64,000 nucleotides of DNA from Mycolicibacterium sphagni (GTDB lineage: Bacteria > Actinomycetota > Actinomycetes > Mycobacteriales > Mycobacteriaceae). This document shows positions 1 to 8,285 of the stretch, piece after piece. A program made the position numbers and the translations under genes. Within the stretch, counting starts at the first letter, position 1. Each line of letters begins with the position of its first letter. The notes beneath the pieces were generated by a model. That model searched no databases. It saw only the letters and a program-made list of their open reading frames with translations, and was not told the DNA's origin. The stretch spans positions 1 through 64,000 of the forward strand of contig NZ_VBSB01000035.1 in the NCBI RefSeq assembly GCF_013337765.1, given 5' to 3'.

Positions 1-39
1 GTCGTTTGCCATGAGCTTGGGACCAGTCTGACCTGATTT
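1..39. other. Left flank of the IS21 element; no gene visible
   Basis: All three forward frames hit a stop within these 39 bases, so no upstream gene fragment can be recognised. Bases 8-39 loosely resemble the iterated IS end: they begin TGCCA and contain TTGGGACCA, like the repeats that start at 40 and 67. This may be a third, diverged end repeat or the remnant of a related element. The stretch is too short to decide. Confidence 0.3.
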
Positions 40-90
40 TGCCAGGGTGATGGGACCACCTGGATTGCCAGTTATGGGACCACCGGCGCG
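40..90 (+). repeat. IS21 left end, two iterated repeats
   Basis: Two adjacent copies of a 25-27-bp repeat are visible, starting at 40 and 67. Each begins TGCCAG and contains ATGGGACCACC. Such repeats are transposase-binding sites in IS21 elements. Confidence 0.8.
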
Positions 91-158
91 TTGCGTCGGT
101 GGTCTCTTCGTTTGCCCGTTCGATCGCCGTGATGGCTCAAGTCACGGAGGCGGTGGGC

Positions 159-1781
159 ATGGCTTTTCGGGAGGTCAGTGTGAACGAGATCAGGGAAGTG
201 CTGCGGGTGTGGTTGGGGGTGGCGGGGCGACCGGCGCCGGGGTACCGCACGATCGCTGCGCATTGCGGCCTGGACCGCAAGACGGTGCGGCGCTACGTGG
301 AGGCCGCCCAGGCAGCTGGGCTGCGCCGAGAGGACGATGCCGACGTCATCGATGACGGGTTGATCGGGATGGTCGCCGAGGCGGTGCGTCCGGTGCGCCC
401 GGATGGTCACGGTGCGGCCTGGGAGCAGCTGCTGGGGTTCGAGGAGCAGATCAGCGCGTGGGTGGCCGGCGATGGTGAGCAGCGGCCGCTGACGATCACC
501 AAGATCGAGACGTTGCTGGCCCGCCAAGGCTGCGTGGTTCCGTATCGGACGTTGAACCGATTCGCCAGTGAGCGTTGCGGTTTCGGTCGCAAGGACACCA
601 CGGTGCGGGTCGCTGATGGTGACCCAGGGGTGGAATGTCAGATCGATTTCGGCTACCTGGGAATGCTCACCGATGCCGGCGATGGGCGGCGCCGCAAGGT
701 GCATGCGTTGATCTTCACCGCCGTCTACTCCCGGCACGTGTTCGTCTGGCTGTCCTATTCGCAGACCCTGACGGCGGTGATCGCCGGATGTGAGGCGGCG
801 TGGGAGTTCTTCGAGGGCGTATTCGCGGTGCTGATACCCGACAATCTGAAGCCGGTGATCGCCGCCGCGGATGCGGTCAACCCCCGGTTCACCCAGGGCT
901 GGCTCGACTACGCCGGCCATGTCGGATTCCTCACCGACCCGGCCCGGGTGCGCTCACCGAAAGACAAGCCGCGGGTGGAACGGGCGGTGCAGTATGTGCG
1001 CCGAAACTTTTGGGACGGTGAAACATTCAGCAGTCTCGAGCAGGCGCAGCAAGCCGCGACCAACTGGTGTTCCCATACTGCCGGGACCCGTATCCACGGC
1101 ACCACCTGCGCACGCCCCCTGGAAGTGTTCACCGCCGAAGAACAACCGATGCTGCTCGCGGTGCCGGGGGTCTATGACGTGCCGGTGTTCAAAGCGGTCA
1201 AAGTGCACCGCGACTTCCACGCCGAAGTCGCCAAAGCGCTGTATTCGCTGCCCGGGCAGTGGATCGGCACCACGCTGGACGTCCGCGCCGACAGTGAGCT
1301 GGTCAAGTTCTATCGCCGCGGCACGCTGGTGAAAGTCCATCCCCGCCAACCACCTGGTGGCCGCAGCACCGACCGTGAGGATCTGCCCGAACACAAGGCC
1401 GGTTACGCGTTGCGGGACCTGGCGGCATTGATCGCCACCTGTGCTGCACACGGCCCCAACATCGGGATCTACGCCGAACGCATCCTCGATGACCCGCTGC
1501 CCTGGACCCGGATGCGCACCGTCTACCGGCTCCAAGGGCTGGTGCGCCGCTACGGCGCTGAGCGCGTCGAACAAGCCTGTTCACTATCGCTGGACCTCGA
1601 CGTCGTCTCGGTCAACAAGATCGCCTCCATGCTGGAACGCGCCACCGAGAACACCACCCCGGCACTACCACAGGCAGTCGGCCAAACCGCCACCCGCTTC
1701 TCTCGTGATCCATCCGAATTCACCACCACCCCAACATTATTGACCGTAGTGCCCGATACCGACTCCAAGGAGACCTGCTGA
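159..1781 (+). CDS. istA: IS21-family transposase IstA
   Basis: IstA is the DDE recombinase that cuts and joins the ends of IS21 elements. The N-terminus reads as a helix-turn-helix DNA-binding region (residues about 5-50, including the stretch around HCGLDRKTVRRYVEAA). An integrase core follows, with D in VECQIDFGYLG, D in FAVLIPDNLKPV and E in PRVERAVQYVRRNF. I chose the ATG at 159 because GGAGG lies at 146-150, 8 bases upstream; an in-frame start at 99 exists but has poorer spacing. The protein is about 540 residues, a normal size. istB follows after one base. No frameshift or internal stop is present, so the gene appears functional. Confidence 0.93.
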   Translation: MAFREVSVNEIREVLRVWLGVAGRPAPGYRTIAAHCGLDRKTVRRYVEAAQAAGLRREDDADVIDDGLIGMVAEAVRPVRPDGHGAAWEQLLGFEEQISAWVAGDGEQRPLTITKIETLLARQGCVVPYRTLNRFASERCGFGRKDTTVRVADGDPGVECQIDFGYLGMLTDAGDGRRRKVHALIFTAVYSRHVFVWLSYSQTLTAVIAGCEAAWEFFEGVFAVLIPDNLKPVIAAADAVNPRFTQGWLDYAGHVGFLTDPARVRSPKDKPRVERAVQYVRRNFWDGETFSSLEQAQQAATNWCSHTAGTRIHGTTCARPLEVFTAEEQPMLLAVPGVYDVPVFKAVKVHRDFHAEVAKALYSLPGQWIGTTLDVRADSELVKFYRRGTLVKVHPRQPPGGRSTDREDLPEHKAGYALRDLAALIATCAAHGPNIGIYAERILDDPLPWTRMRTVYRLQGLVRRYGAERVEQACSLSLDLDVVSVNKIASMLERATENTTPALPQAVGQTATRFSRDPSEFTTTPTLLTVVPDTDSKETC

Positions 1782-1782
1782 C

Positions 1783-2550
1783 ATGAGCACCCACCGCGCA
1801 CCCGCCGACCCGGTCGGCGCTGACCTGACCCGACTGCTCAAAGCGCTCAAACTCGGCGCCCTGGCCGACACCCTGCCCGAACGCGCCGCCCTGGCCCGTC
1901 AACACAAACTCAGCCACATCGGATTCCTCGAAACGCTACTCGCCGACGAGGTGTCACGACGCGAGTCCCGTTCAGCCGCACTACGAGCGACCAAAGCCGG
2001 ACTCGACCCGAGCATGCGCTTCGACACCTGGACCGCACAAGACGACCTGCGCTACGACCGCACCCTGCTCGGCGACCTGACCTCCCTGCGATTCCTCGAC
2101 GCCGGCCAGTCCGCGATCGTGCTTGGGCCCGTCGGCGTCGGCAAGACGCACCTAGCAACAGCATTGGGGCACATGGCTATTCGCCGCAGACACACCGTCC
2201 TGTTCGGCCGTGCCGACAAGCTATTCACCAGGCTGCGCGCCGCCCGCCTGGACAACACCGTCGACGCCGAAATCCGTCGACTGGCCGCCATCGACGTCCT
2301 CATCATCGACGACTTTGCGCTCAGACCCCTCGATGCGACAGAGACCAGCGACTTCTACGAAATCATCGTCGAACGCCACCGCACCAAGACCACCATCGTG
2401 ACCTCCAACAGGGAACCCGCTGAATGGCTGACCATGACCGCCGACACGCTGCTGGCCCAATCAGCGATCGACCGGCTGACCGCCACCGCCCACACCCTCG
2501 TCATCGAAGGACCGTCCTACCGCCAACGCACTCGCGGCCGGCCGGCTTGA
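1783..2550 (+). CDS. istB: IS21-family helper ATPase IstB
   Basis: IstB is the AAA+ ATPase that assists IstA in strand transfer and target selection. The 255-residue protein has a Walker A motif GPVGVGKTHLA (residues about 112-122) and a Walker B stretch IDVLIIDDFAL. AAGGAG precedes the ATG by about 10 bases and overlaps the 3' end of istA, so translation of the two genes is probably coupled. The C-terminus carries the family's usual SNREPAEW and AIDRLTATAH segments. Length and motifs are complete. Confidence 0.93.
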   Translation: MSTHRAPADPVGADLTRLLKALKLGALADTLPERAALARQHKLSHIGFLETLLADEVSRRESRSAALRATKAGLDPSMRFDTWTAQDDLRYDRTLLGDLTSLRFLDAGQSAIVLGPVGVGKTHLATALGHMAIRRRHTVLFGRADKLFTRLRAARLDNTVDAEIRRLAAIDVLIIDDFALRPLDATETSDFYEIIVERHRTKTTIVTSNREPAEWLTMTADTLLAQSAIDRLTATAHTLVIEGPSYRQRTRGRPA

Positions 2551-2583
2551 CCCAGACCACCCCGACGAGCATCCTCAATAACG

Positions 2584-2635
2584 CGCCACGGTGGTCCCAT
2601 CCCCCTGGCAATCAGGTGGTCCCATCACCCTGGCA
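2584..2635 (-). repeat. IS21 right end, two iterated repeats
   Basis: Two copies of the same repeat lie in inverted orientation (2584-2609 and 2610-2635), each containing GGTGGTCCCAT, and the element ends in CCTGGCA. The outer copy is the inverted partner of the left end at 40. Confidence 0.8.
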
Positions 2636-3146
2636 AGCGACATCGGTCGCCAGACATGCCACCGACTCCGACTACCTGAGCGAACTCAACGCCTGGAGCG
2701 GCCGGTACGGGTCGGTTGCCGGGGTGCCTGCCCGCAACACGCCGGTTTTCGATCCACACGCTGCGGTTCCGGCGCGGGTGTTCGCCGGCCCGGCGCTGGC
2801 GCAGCCCGCGCAGACCCCGCCCGCCGAAGACAACGCCGTCCTGATCGCGCTGGGCACCGAGACCGACGACGACATCGCCCGGCTACGTGCCGGGGAGGCG
2901 ACGAGTTTGGTGCTGCTGTCGGCCACAGCGATGGGGTTGGCGACATGTCCGGTGACCGAGCCGCTGGAGATCGCCGAAACGCGCGAAGCGGTGCGCGCCG
3001 ACGTCTTCGGCACCAGCGGTTATCCCCAGATGATCCTGCGAGTGGGCTGGGCCCCGGTGAACGCGGACCCGCTGCCCGCAACGCCCCGGCGCCCACTGTC
3101 CGAGGCTGCCGACTGGCTGAGCGACGACGCCCGGTCACTCCGGTGA
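2636..3146 (+). pseudogene. 5'-truncated Acg-family nitroreductase
   Basis: Directly after the IS end an open frame encodes about 170 residues matching the C-terminal half of Acg-type NAD(P)H nitroreductases. It contains the AELNAWSGR-like segment (here SELNAWSGRYGS), the GVPARNTP motif, ATAMGLATCPVTEPLE and the family-typical end PPATPRRPLS (here LPATPRRPLS). An intact relative at 15286-16269 shows that roughly the first 180 residues are missing. There is no start codon of its own and no promoter except what the IS may supply. Acg-family genes are classic DosR-regulon members, so this was probably a further gene of the dormancy island that lost its 5' half with the IS insertion or a later rearrangement. 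The missing half is not found on the other side of the element. Confidence 0.85.
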
Positions 3147-3164
3147 CGCAGGCCGGCTAGCTGC

Positions 3165-6100
3165 TCAGGAAAACCGCAGCGACGATCCGGGTGTGAGTCG
3201 CTGGACCTGTCCACGGCATTCGATCTCGATCGGGGGGTTGTCGGTGGGGTCGACACTGATCTCGGCACTGCGTCCGCGGATGGTCAGGTGCACGCGGTAT
3301 CCCCGATAGTAGATCGGCAGTCGAAGGGCGCCAAGGCTTTCCGGCCACATGGGCGAGAGGATCAGCCGGTCGGCTCGGGTCTCCAGACCGGTGAAGCAGC
3401 GTTGTAACAGATCGATGCTGCCGGCCATCGCGGCGATATGGATGCCCTCAGCGGTGGTTCCGCCCTGGATGTCGGCGACGTCCGAGAGCAACACCTGCTG
3501 AAAGTAGCGCATCGCCCGTTCGCGGTCACCGCGAGCCAGCACCCAGGCGTGCACCACACTGCTGAGCGTCGACCCGTGCGACGTTCGGTGCACGTAGTAG
3601 TCGACGGTCTTCGGAATCTGTTGCGGGGTAAAGCGATATCCCAATCTCGCGAACAACTCCCGCAGTTCGTCGGAGGACAGCAGATAGAACAGCATCAGCA
3701 CGTCGGCCTGCTTGGAGGCCTGGTAACGCGTGACGCTGTCGTTCTCGGCTTCCAGGATCCGGTCCAGCCGCTGGATGTTGCCGTGGCGCTGTCGGTAGCC
3801 GTGCCAATCGAGTTCGGTCAGGTCGCCGTACCCTTCGAACTGGCTGATCACCACTCCACCGGATCCTGACTCGGTAGTTGAGGCGGAGTGGAATGGGACG
3901 TACATCCGGCGACTGACGTGGTCCCAGGTCTCGAGCTCGCGTTTGCGAATTCCCAACCGCTCCATCAGGTCCAGCCGGTCGCGCAGCGGCAGCGCGTCGA
4001 GCGCGTCGAGCGCCCGCACGATCACCCACACCGCCATCACGTTGGTGTAGGCGTTGTTGTCGACGCCGTCGTAGGGTGCATCGGGGTAACCCGAATGGAA
4101 TTCGTCGGGACCGATCACGCCGCGGATCACGTATCGGCCGAGCTTCTCGTCGAATTCGGTGCGGCTGACCCAGAACCGGGCGATCTCGGCGAGCATCTCC
4201 GCGCCGTTCTCGACCAGATACTCCAGATCGCCGGTCACCTGGTAGTACTGCCACACGTTGTAGGCGATGGCACTTCCGATGTGCTGGGCACGCGCGCTGG
4301 CATCCGGGTTCCACCGGCCCGAGTTGGGATTGAGATGCAGCTTCTGGCTTTCCTCGCGCCCGTCGCTGCCGGACTGCCACGGGAACATGGCGCCCGCATA
4401 GCCGGCCTCCCGGGCAGCGCGGCGTGCCTCGGGTAGCCGCCGGTAGCGGTAACGCAGCAGCGAGCGGGTGCTTTCCGGCGCCCGCAGATTGAGCACCGGG
4501 AAGACGAACAACTCGTCCCAGAAGATGTGGCCGCGGTAGGCCTCGCCGTGCAAACCTCGCGCGGGCACCCCGGCGTCGAGGTCCACCGCGCGGTTCGGGA
4601 CGGTTTGCAGCAGCTGCAGCATGTGCAGCCGCACGACGCGCAGGGCGTCGGGGTTGTCGTCGAACGCGATATCGAAGCGCTCCCACAGGTGGGCCCATTC
4701 GCGGACATGCCCGGCGTGCAGATCGGAGTAGCGGTCGAGTTGGTCCAGCAGCCGTCCGGCCGCATCACCGGGATCGGAGATCGCGAGGTCGCGTCCGGTG
4801 AAGATGGTGGCCATCTTCTCGACGGTGACCGAGTCGCCCGCGGCGACGGCAACCACGTAACTGTGTCCGGTGCGGCGGTTTTCGTCGACGAACATCCCGT
4901 CGCCCGCCAACCGGTTCTGGTCGCGCCAGATCGTGGTGCGGGCGGCGACCGCGATCGGAATCCGGGACTGCGTGGTCTGGCAGACCAGCAGCGCGGTGTT
5001 CGGTGACAACTCCGAGGTGGTGGTGCCGACGAGATGATCGCTGGCGAGATCCCCGTAACGATCGACGCCGCTGTTTCGCACGTCGCCGTCGATGGTGGAG
5101 AGGAATTCGATTGTCCCCGACCAGTCCTCGGCCCAGATCGTGGTCTGCAGCGCGCAGGCGTGCGGGAGGTGCATCGCTGCGATGCGGTGCTGGACGACCC
5201 TGCTCGTGCGACCTGCAGGATCACGGAACCGGAATTCGCGGGTGAGTTGGGCCTGGCGCAGATCCAGGCACTGGCGGTAGGACAGGATGTCGGCGGTGTC
5301 GACGTCGAACCAGTCCCCGCCGTCGACCCGGAACTTCAGCGACAGCCAGTTTGGCAGATTCACCAAGCTCTCGTTCTCGACCGTGACACTCTTTATCTCG
5401 TCGGTGAGACGGTTGTAGAGCCCCGCCGCGTAGGTCCCTGGATAGTGGCACTGTGCCGCATCGGCCTCTGGGGCGCAGCCGCGGGTGGCGCGATAACCGT
5501 TGCCGACCGTGCACAACGCCTCGCGTAGCCGTTCCTGTTCGGGCAGGTAGCCGCCGAAGGTGAACGACCAAGGGCTGGACAGGGTTTGGCGGTCGATATC
5601 GCACTGATCGATGAGCCGCTCGATGAATTCCGCGACGTGGGCCGGATCGGGTAGCGAGAACCGCGCGGCGGTCGAGCGGTCGCCGTCCTCGTCGTGGCGT
5701 ACCACGATGCCGATGCCGTCGTGAAGCACGGCGTCGAAGGCGTCCTCGTCGGTGAGATCGTCACCGATGTAGATCGGCAGCAAGGGCTCCTGGTCGGCGA
5801 TTCGGTCGGCGATCCACTCCAGCGTCTTTCCCTTGTCCCAGTCCAGGTTCGGGCGTAGTTCGACGAGCATGCGGCCGGTCGTGACCTTGAGTCCGTGACG
5901 GCTGCCGGCCCGGTGCACGGCGGCGGCGACGGCAGTAGCGGCTTCCGATGCGGCATTGCGATAGTGCACGGCGACGGCGAATCGCTTGTGCTCCACCACA
6001 ACTCCCGTGACGTCCGCGAACTCGGCGGCCAGCTCGCCGGCCGCATCGGCCAGGACGGGCACGGCCGACGCGGCGACCTCGTTCTCGTGGTGCGAACCAT

Positions 6101-7166
6101 CCGGGGCGACCACCTCAAACCCGTGGCTGCCGGCGTACCACAGGCCGGGGATGTCGATGCGGGAACGGACATCGGCCAAGTCGCGGCCGGACAGTACGGC
6201 GACCGGGCACAGTGTGGCCAGTGACCGCAGCGCCTTGTCCGCGCCGGGCACCAGGGTCGCGGCCGCCGGATCTCCGACGATCTCCGACACGGTGCCGTCG
6301 AAGTCGAAGAACAGCGCCGGCCGGCGTGCCGAGACGACTCCGGCCACCTGGCCGAAGGACTTCAGGGCGTCGGGCAGCGCCGACATCGGCCGGTCGATTG
6401 CGCGCACCGTGACATCGGCGAGATCGCCGATCACCACATCGGCGCCGCATCGCACCAAATTCGCGGCGGCGTCGCCGGATCTGTCCACGCCGATCACCAG
6501 CCCGAATCCGCCGGCGCGCCCGGCCGCCGCGCCGGCCTCGGCGTCGTCAACGACAACACACCGGCCCGGTCGAACACCGAGCCGGCTCGCGGCCTCCAGC
6601 AGCGTCGCGGGGTCGGGTTTGCCCGGCAGGCCTAGCTCTTCGGCCAGCACACCGTCGACCCGCACCGAAAAATAGCTGCCGATGCCGGCTGATTCCAGGA
6701 CCCTGTCGCAGTTGCGGCTGGCCGAATACACCGCTGTGCCCACTCCGAGTTCACCGAGCCGGCGGACCAGCGCGACGGTCGACTCGAAAATCGGCACTCC
6801 GTGGGCGATCTTGTCCAGGTATATCTCCTGCTTGCGGTTTCCAAGCCCGCAAACGGTATCGCCGCCCACGTCGGACGGCGTGCCCCACGGCAGCTCGATC
6901 CCGCGGGACGCGAGAAAGTCGCGCACGCCGGCATAGCGCGGCTTTCCGTCGATGAAGTGCCGGTAGTCGACACTGGTAAAGGCGTGTTCCGCGAACAGCT
7001 CCGCCCAGGCCGTCTCGTGCAACGACGCGGTGTCGGTGACCACCCCGTCGAGGTCGAACAACACTGCGTCGTGGTAACGCGGATCGATGGCGACCGGTAG
7101 GGCAATGTCCAGGGCCTCGCCGTCGACGACTCGGGCAGCGCCGCCGAACGTGCTTTCGCTCGCCAT
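3165..7166 (-). CDS. otsB1: OtsB1-like fusion: HAD hydrolase + trehalose phosphatase + GH65
   Basis: This 1,333-residue protein fuses three carbohydrate modules. Residues 30-250 are a beta-phosphoglucomutase-like HAD hydrolase (DLDGVVTD, D38 and D40). Residues 280-530 are an OtsB-like trehalose-6-phosphate phosphatase (FFDFDGTVSE, D288 and D290; later IGDDLTDEDAF). Residues about 550-1333 are a glycoside hydrolase family 65 (maltose/trehalose phosphorylase-like) domain with the GVIGPDEFH motif holding the expected general-acid Glu. The same architecture and length occur in M. tuberculosis OtsB1 (Rv2006), a DosR-regulon gene. Together the modules could interconvert trehalose, glucose phosphate and beta-glucose-1-phosphate, but which domains are active cannot be told from sequence. 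It is divergent from a universal stress protein gene and shares DosR-like boxes with it. Confidence 0.9.
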   Translation of the reverse strand: MASESTFGGAARVVDGEALDIALPVAIDPRYHDAVLFDLDGVVTDTASLHETAWAELFAEHAFTSVDYRHFIDGKPRYAGVRDFLASRGIELPWGTPSDVGGDTVCGLGNRKQEIYLDKIAHGVPIFESTVALVRRLGELGVGTAVYSASRNCDRVLESAGIGSYFSVRVDGVLAEELGLPGKPDPATLLEAASRLGVRPGRCVVVDDAEAGAAAGRAGGFGLVIGVDRSGDAAANLVRCGADVVIGDLADVTVRAIDRPMSALPDALKSFGQVAGVVSARRPALFFDFDGTVSEIVGDPAAATLVPGADKALRSLATLCPVAVLSGRDLADVRSRIDIPGLWYAGSHGFEVVAPDGSHHENEVAASAVPVLADAAGELAAEFADVTGVVVEHKRFAVAVHYRNAASEAATAVAAAVHRAGSRHGLKVTTGRMLVELRPNLDWDKGKTLEWIADRIADQEPLLPIYIGDDLTDEDAFDAVLHDGIGIVVRHDEDGDRSTAARFSLPDPAHVAEFIERLIDQCDIDRQTLSSPWSFTFGGYLPEQERLREALCTVGNGYRATRGCAPEADAAQCHYPGTYAAGLYNRLTDEIKSVTVENESLVNLPNWLSLKFRVDGGDWFDVDTADILSYRQCLDLRQAQLTREFRFRDPAGRTSRVVQHRIAAMHLPHACALQTTIWAEDWSGTIEFLSTIDGDVRNSGVDRYGDLASDHLVGTTTSELSPNTALLVCQTTQSRIPIAVAARTTIWRDQNRLAGDGMFVDENRRTGHSYVVAVAAGDSVTVEKMATIFTGRDLAISDPGDAAGRLLDQLDRYSDLHAGHVREWAHLWERFDIAFDDNPDALRVVRLHMLQLLQTVPNRAVDLDAGVPARGLHGEAYRGHIFWDELFVFPVLNLRAPESTRSLLRYRYRRLPEARRAAREAGYAGAMFPWQSGSDGREESQKLHLNPNSGRWNPDASARAQHIGSAIAYNVWQYYQVTGDLEYLVENGAEMLAEIARFWVSRTEFDEKLGRYVIRGVIGPDEFHSGYPDAPYDGVDNNAYTNVMAVWVIVRALDALDALPLRDRLDLMERLGIRKRELETWDHVSRRMYVPFHSASTTESGSGGVVISQFEGYGDLTELDWHGYRQRHGNIQRLDRILEAENDSVTRYQASKQADVLMLFYLLSSDELRELFARLGYRFTPQQIPKTVDYYVHRTSHGSTLSSVVHAWVLARGDRERAMRYFQQVLLSDVADIQGGTTAEGIHIAAMAGSIDLLQRCFTGLETRADRLILSPMWPESLGALRLPIYYRGYRVHLTIRGRSAEISVDPTDNPPIEIECRGQVQRLTPGSSLRFS

Positions 7167-7202
7167 GGCACCGACATTGCCACAACGGCGCGTTCGCGAT
7201 CA

Positions 7203-7238
7203 GGGCCTTGTGGCCATGCCGGAGGGGACCAACGCCCC
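7203..7238. promoter_or_regulatory. Tandem DosR-like boxes between otsB1 and usp
   Basis: Two imperfect palindromes match the DosR core GGGAC-N4-GTCCC: GGGCCTTGTGGCCA (7203-7216) and GGGACCAACGCCCC (7225-7238). Their centres are 22 bp apart. They sit 37 bp upstream of otsB1 and about 100 bp upstream of usp, so one site could serve both. The match is judged by eye. Confidence 0.65.
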
Positions 7239-7340
7239 ATGACTACGGCGAACGGCAGACCTAGCGTGATAGGTGGCGATTTCGGCTTGCAGCACCGCAG
7301 GAGCTGGGTCGCGTGAAGAGTCGGAAGGAGCAACAAACAC

Positions 7341-8222
7341 ATGTCAACTCCTGCAATCAAGAATGCCGTTGTTGTCGGCGTCGACGGGTCACCCGAGTCG
7401 AAGGTGGCCGTCGACTGGGCGGCGCGAAACGCGGCACTACATGGTCTTTCGGTGCGATTGGTGCACGTTCTCAGTTCGCCGGTTGTGATGACTTTTCCCG
7501 AAGTTCCCGTCCCGTCGGGCTATCTGCAATGGCAGGAGGATTCGGGTCGCGAAATCCTCGACAATGCGTGCAAGACCGTCGCCGAGGCGACGAAAGGCGA
7601 CACGGTCGAGGTGACCACCGAATTGGCCAGCGGACCCGCGGTGCCCACGCTGGTGGACCTGTCGAAGGATGCACACCTGGTCGTGGTCGGCTGCCGCGGT
7701 CGCGGCGCACTGGCTCGCGGCTTGCTGGGATCCGTCAGCACGGGGCTGGTTCATCACGCGCACTGCCCGGTGGCCATCGTCCACGACGAGGACCCGTTGA
7801 CGTCGCGCCCATCGAAGGCCTCGGTGGTCGTCGGAATCGACGGCTCGCCGGCGTCGGAGCGAGCTGTGGAGATCGCGTTCGAGGAAGCATCCCTGCGGGG
7901 GGTTGATCTGGTAGCGGTGCACGCCTGGAGTGACACCGGTGTATTCGAGTTCCCCGGCGTGGACTGGTCGGTGATGCAGACCCTCGGAGAAGAGACGCTC
8001 GCCGAGCGATTGGCCGGCTGGCAGGAACGCTATCCCGATGTGCCGATTCGCCGAGTGGTCGTTGCCGACCGCCCGGCTCGCCAGCTGATCGAACAATCTG
8101 AGTCGGCGCAGCTGGTGGTGGTGGGCAGCCACGGGCGCGGCGGCTTCGCCGGGATGCTGCTGGGCTCGGTCAGCACGGCGGTGGTGCACGGTGCGCGGAT
8201 GCCGGTGATCGTCGCCCGGTGA
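7341..8222 (+). CDS. Tandem-domain universal stress protein (Rv2005c-like)
   Basis: This 293-residue protein has two UspA domains of about 145 residues each. Both begin with a VVVG(V/I)DGSP strand and both keep the ATP-binding signature G-x2-G-x9-G-S: GCRGRGALARGLLGSVS in the first, GSHGRGGFAGMLLGSVS in the second. Proteins of this type bind ATP in the cytoplasm and modulate growth arrest and stress survival; the direct target is not known here. GGAAGGAG lies 11 bases before the ATG. In M. tuberculosis the divergent pair Rv2005c/Rv2006 shows the same arrangement beside otsB1, so DosR control through the shared intergenic boxes is likely. The gene converges on dosS. Confidence 0.93.
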   Translation: MSTPAIKNAVVVGVDGSPESKVAVDWAARNAALHGLSVRLVHVLSSPVVMTFPEVPVPSGYLQWQEDSGREILDNACKTVAEATKGDTVEVTTELASGPAVPTLVDLSKDAHLVVVGCRGRGALARGLLGSVSTGLVHHAHCPVAIVHDEDPLTSRPSKASVVVGIDGSPASERAVEIAFEEASLRGVDLVAVHAWSDTGVFEFPGVDWSVMQTLGEETLAERLAGWQERYPDVPIRRVVVADRPARQLIEQSESAQLVVVGSHGRGGFAGMLLGSVSTAVVHGARMPVIVAR

Positions 8223-8285
8223 CGATGCGCGACGAAGGAGCGCGGAGGAGGCGGGCAATCGGGTTCCGCCCGGTAAGTCGGTAAG

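Larger units (their letters stand above)
40..2635 (+). mobile_element. IS21-family insertion sequence
   Basis: The element is about 2.6 kb and carries istA and istB in the usual order, bounded by inverted repeats that begin TG and end CA. Each end has two copies of a repeat containing ATGGGACCACC, the multi-repeat end architecture of IS21 elements. The outermost left copy (40-60) matches the reverse complement of the right end (2615-2635) exactly over 21 bases. I see no target-site duplication: the bases outside the two ends differ. The right end lies directly against a 5'-truncated nitroreductase gene. Both transposition genes look intact, so the element could be active. Confidence 0.9.

Noticed and set aside
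8223..8285. Hairpin GCGGGC...GCCCG between usp and dosS as terminator
   Set aside because: The stem is short, the loop long and there is no T-run; not strong enough to call.
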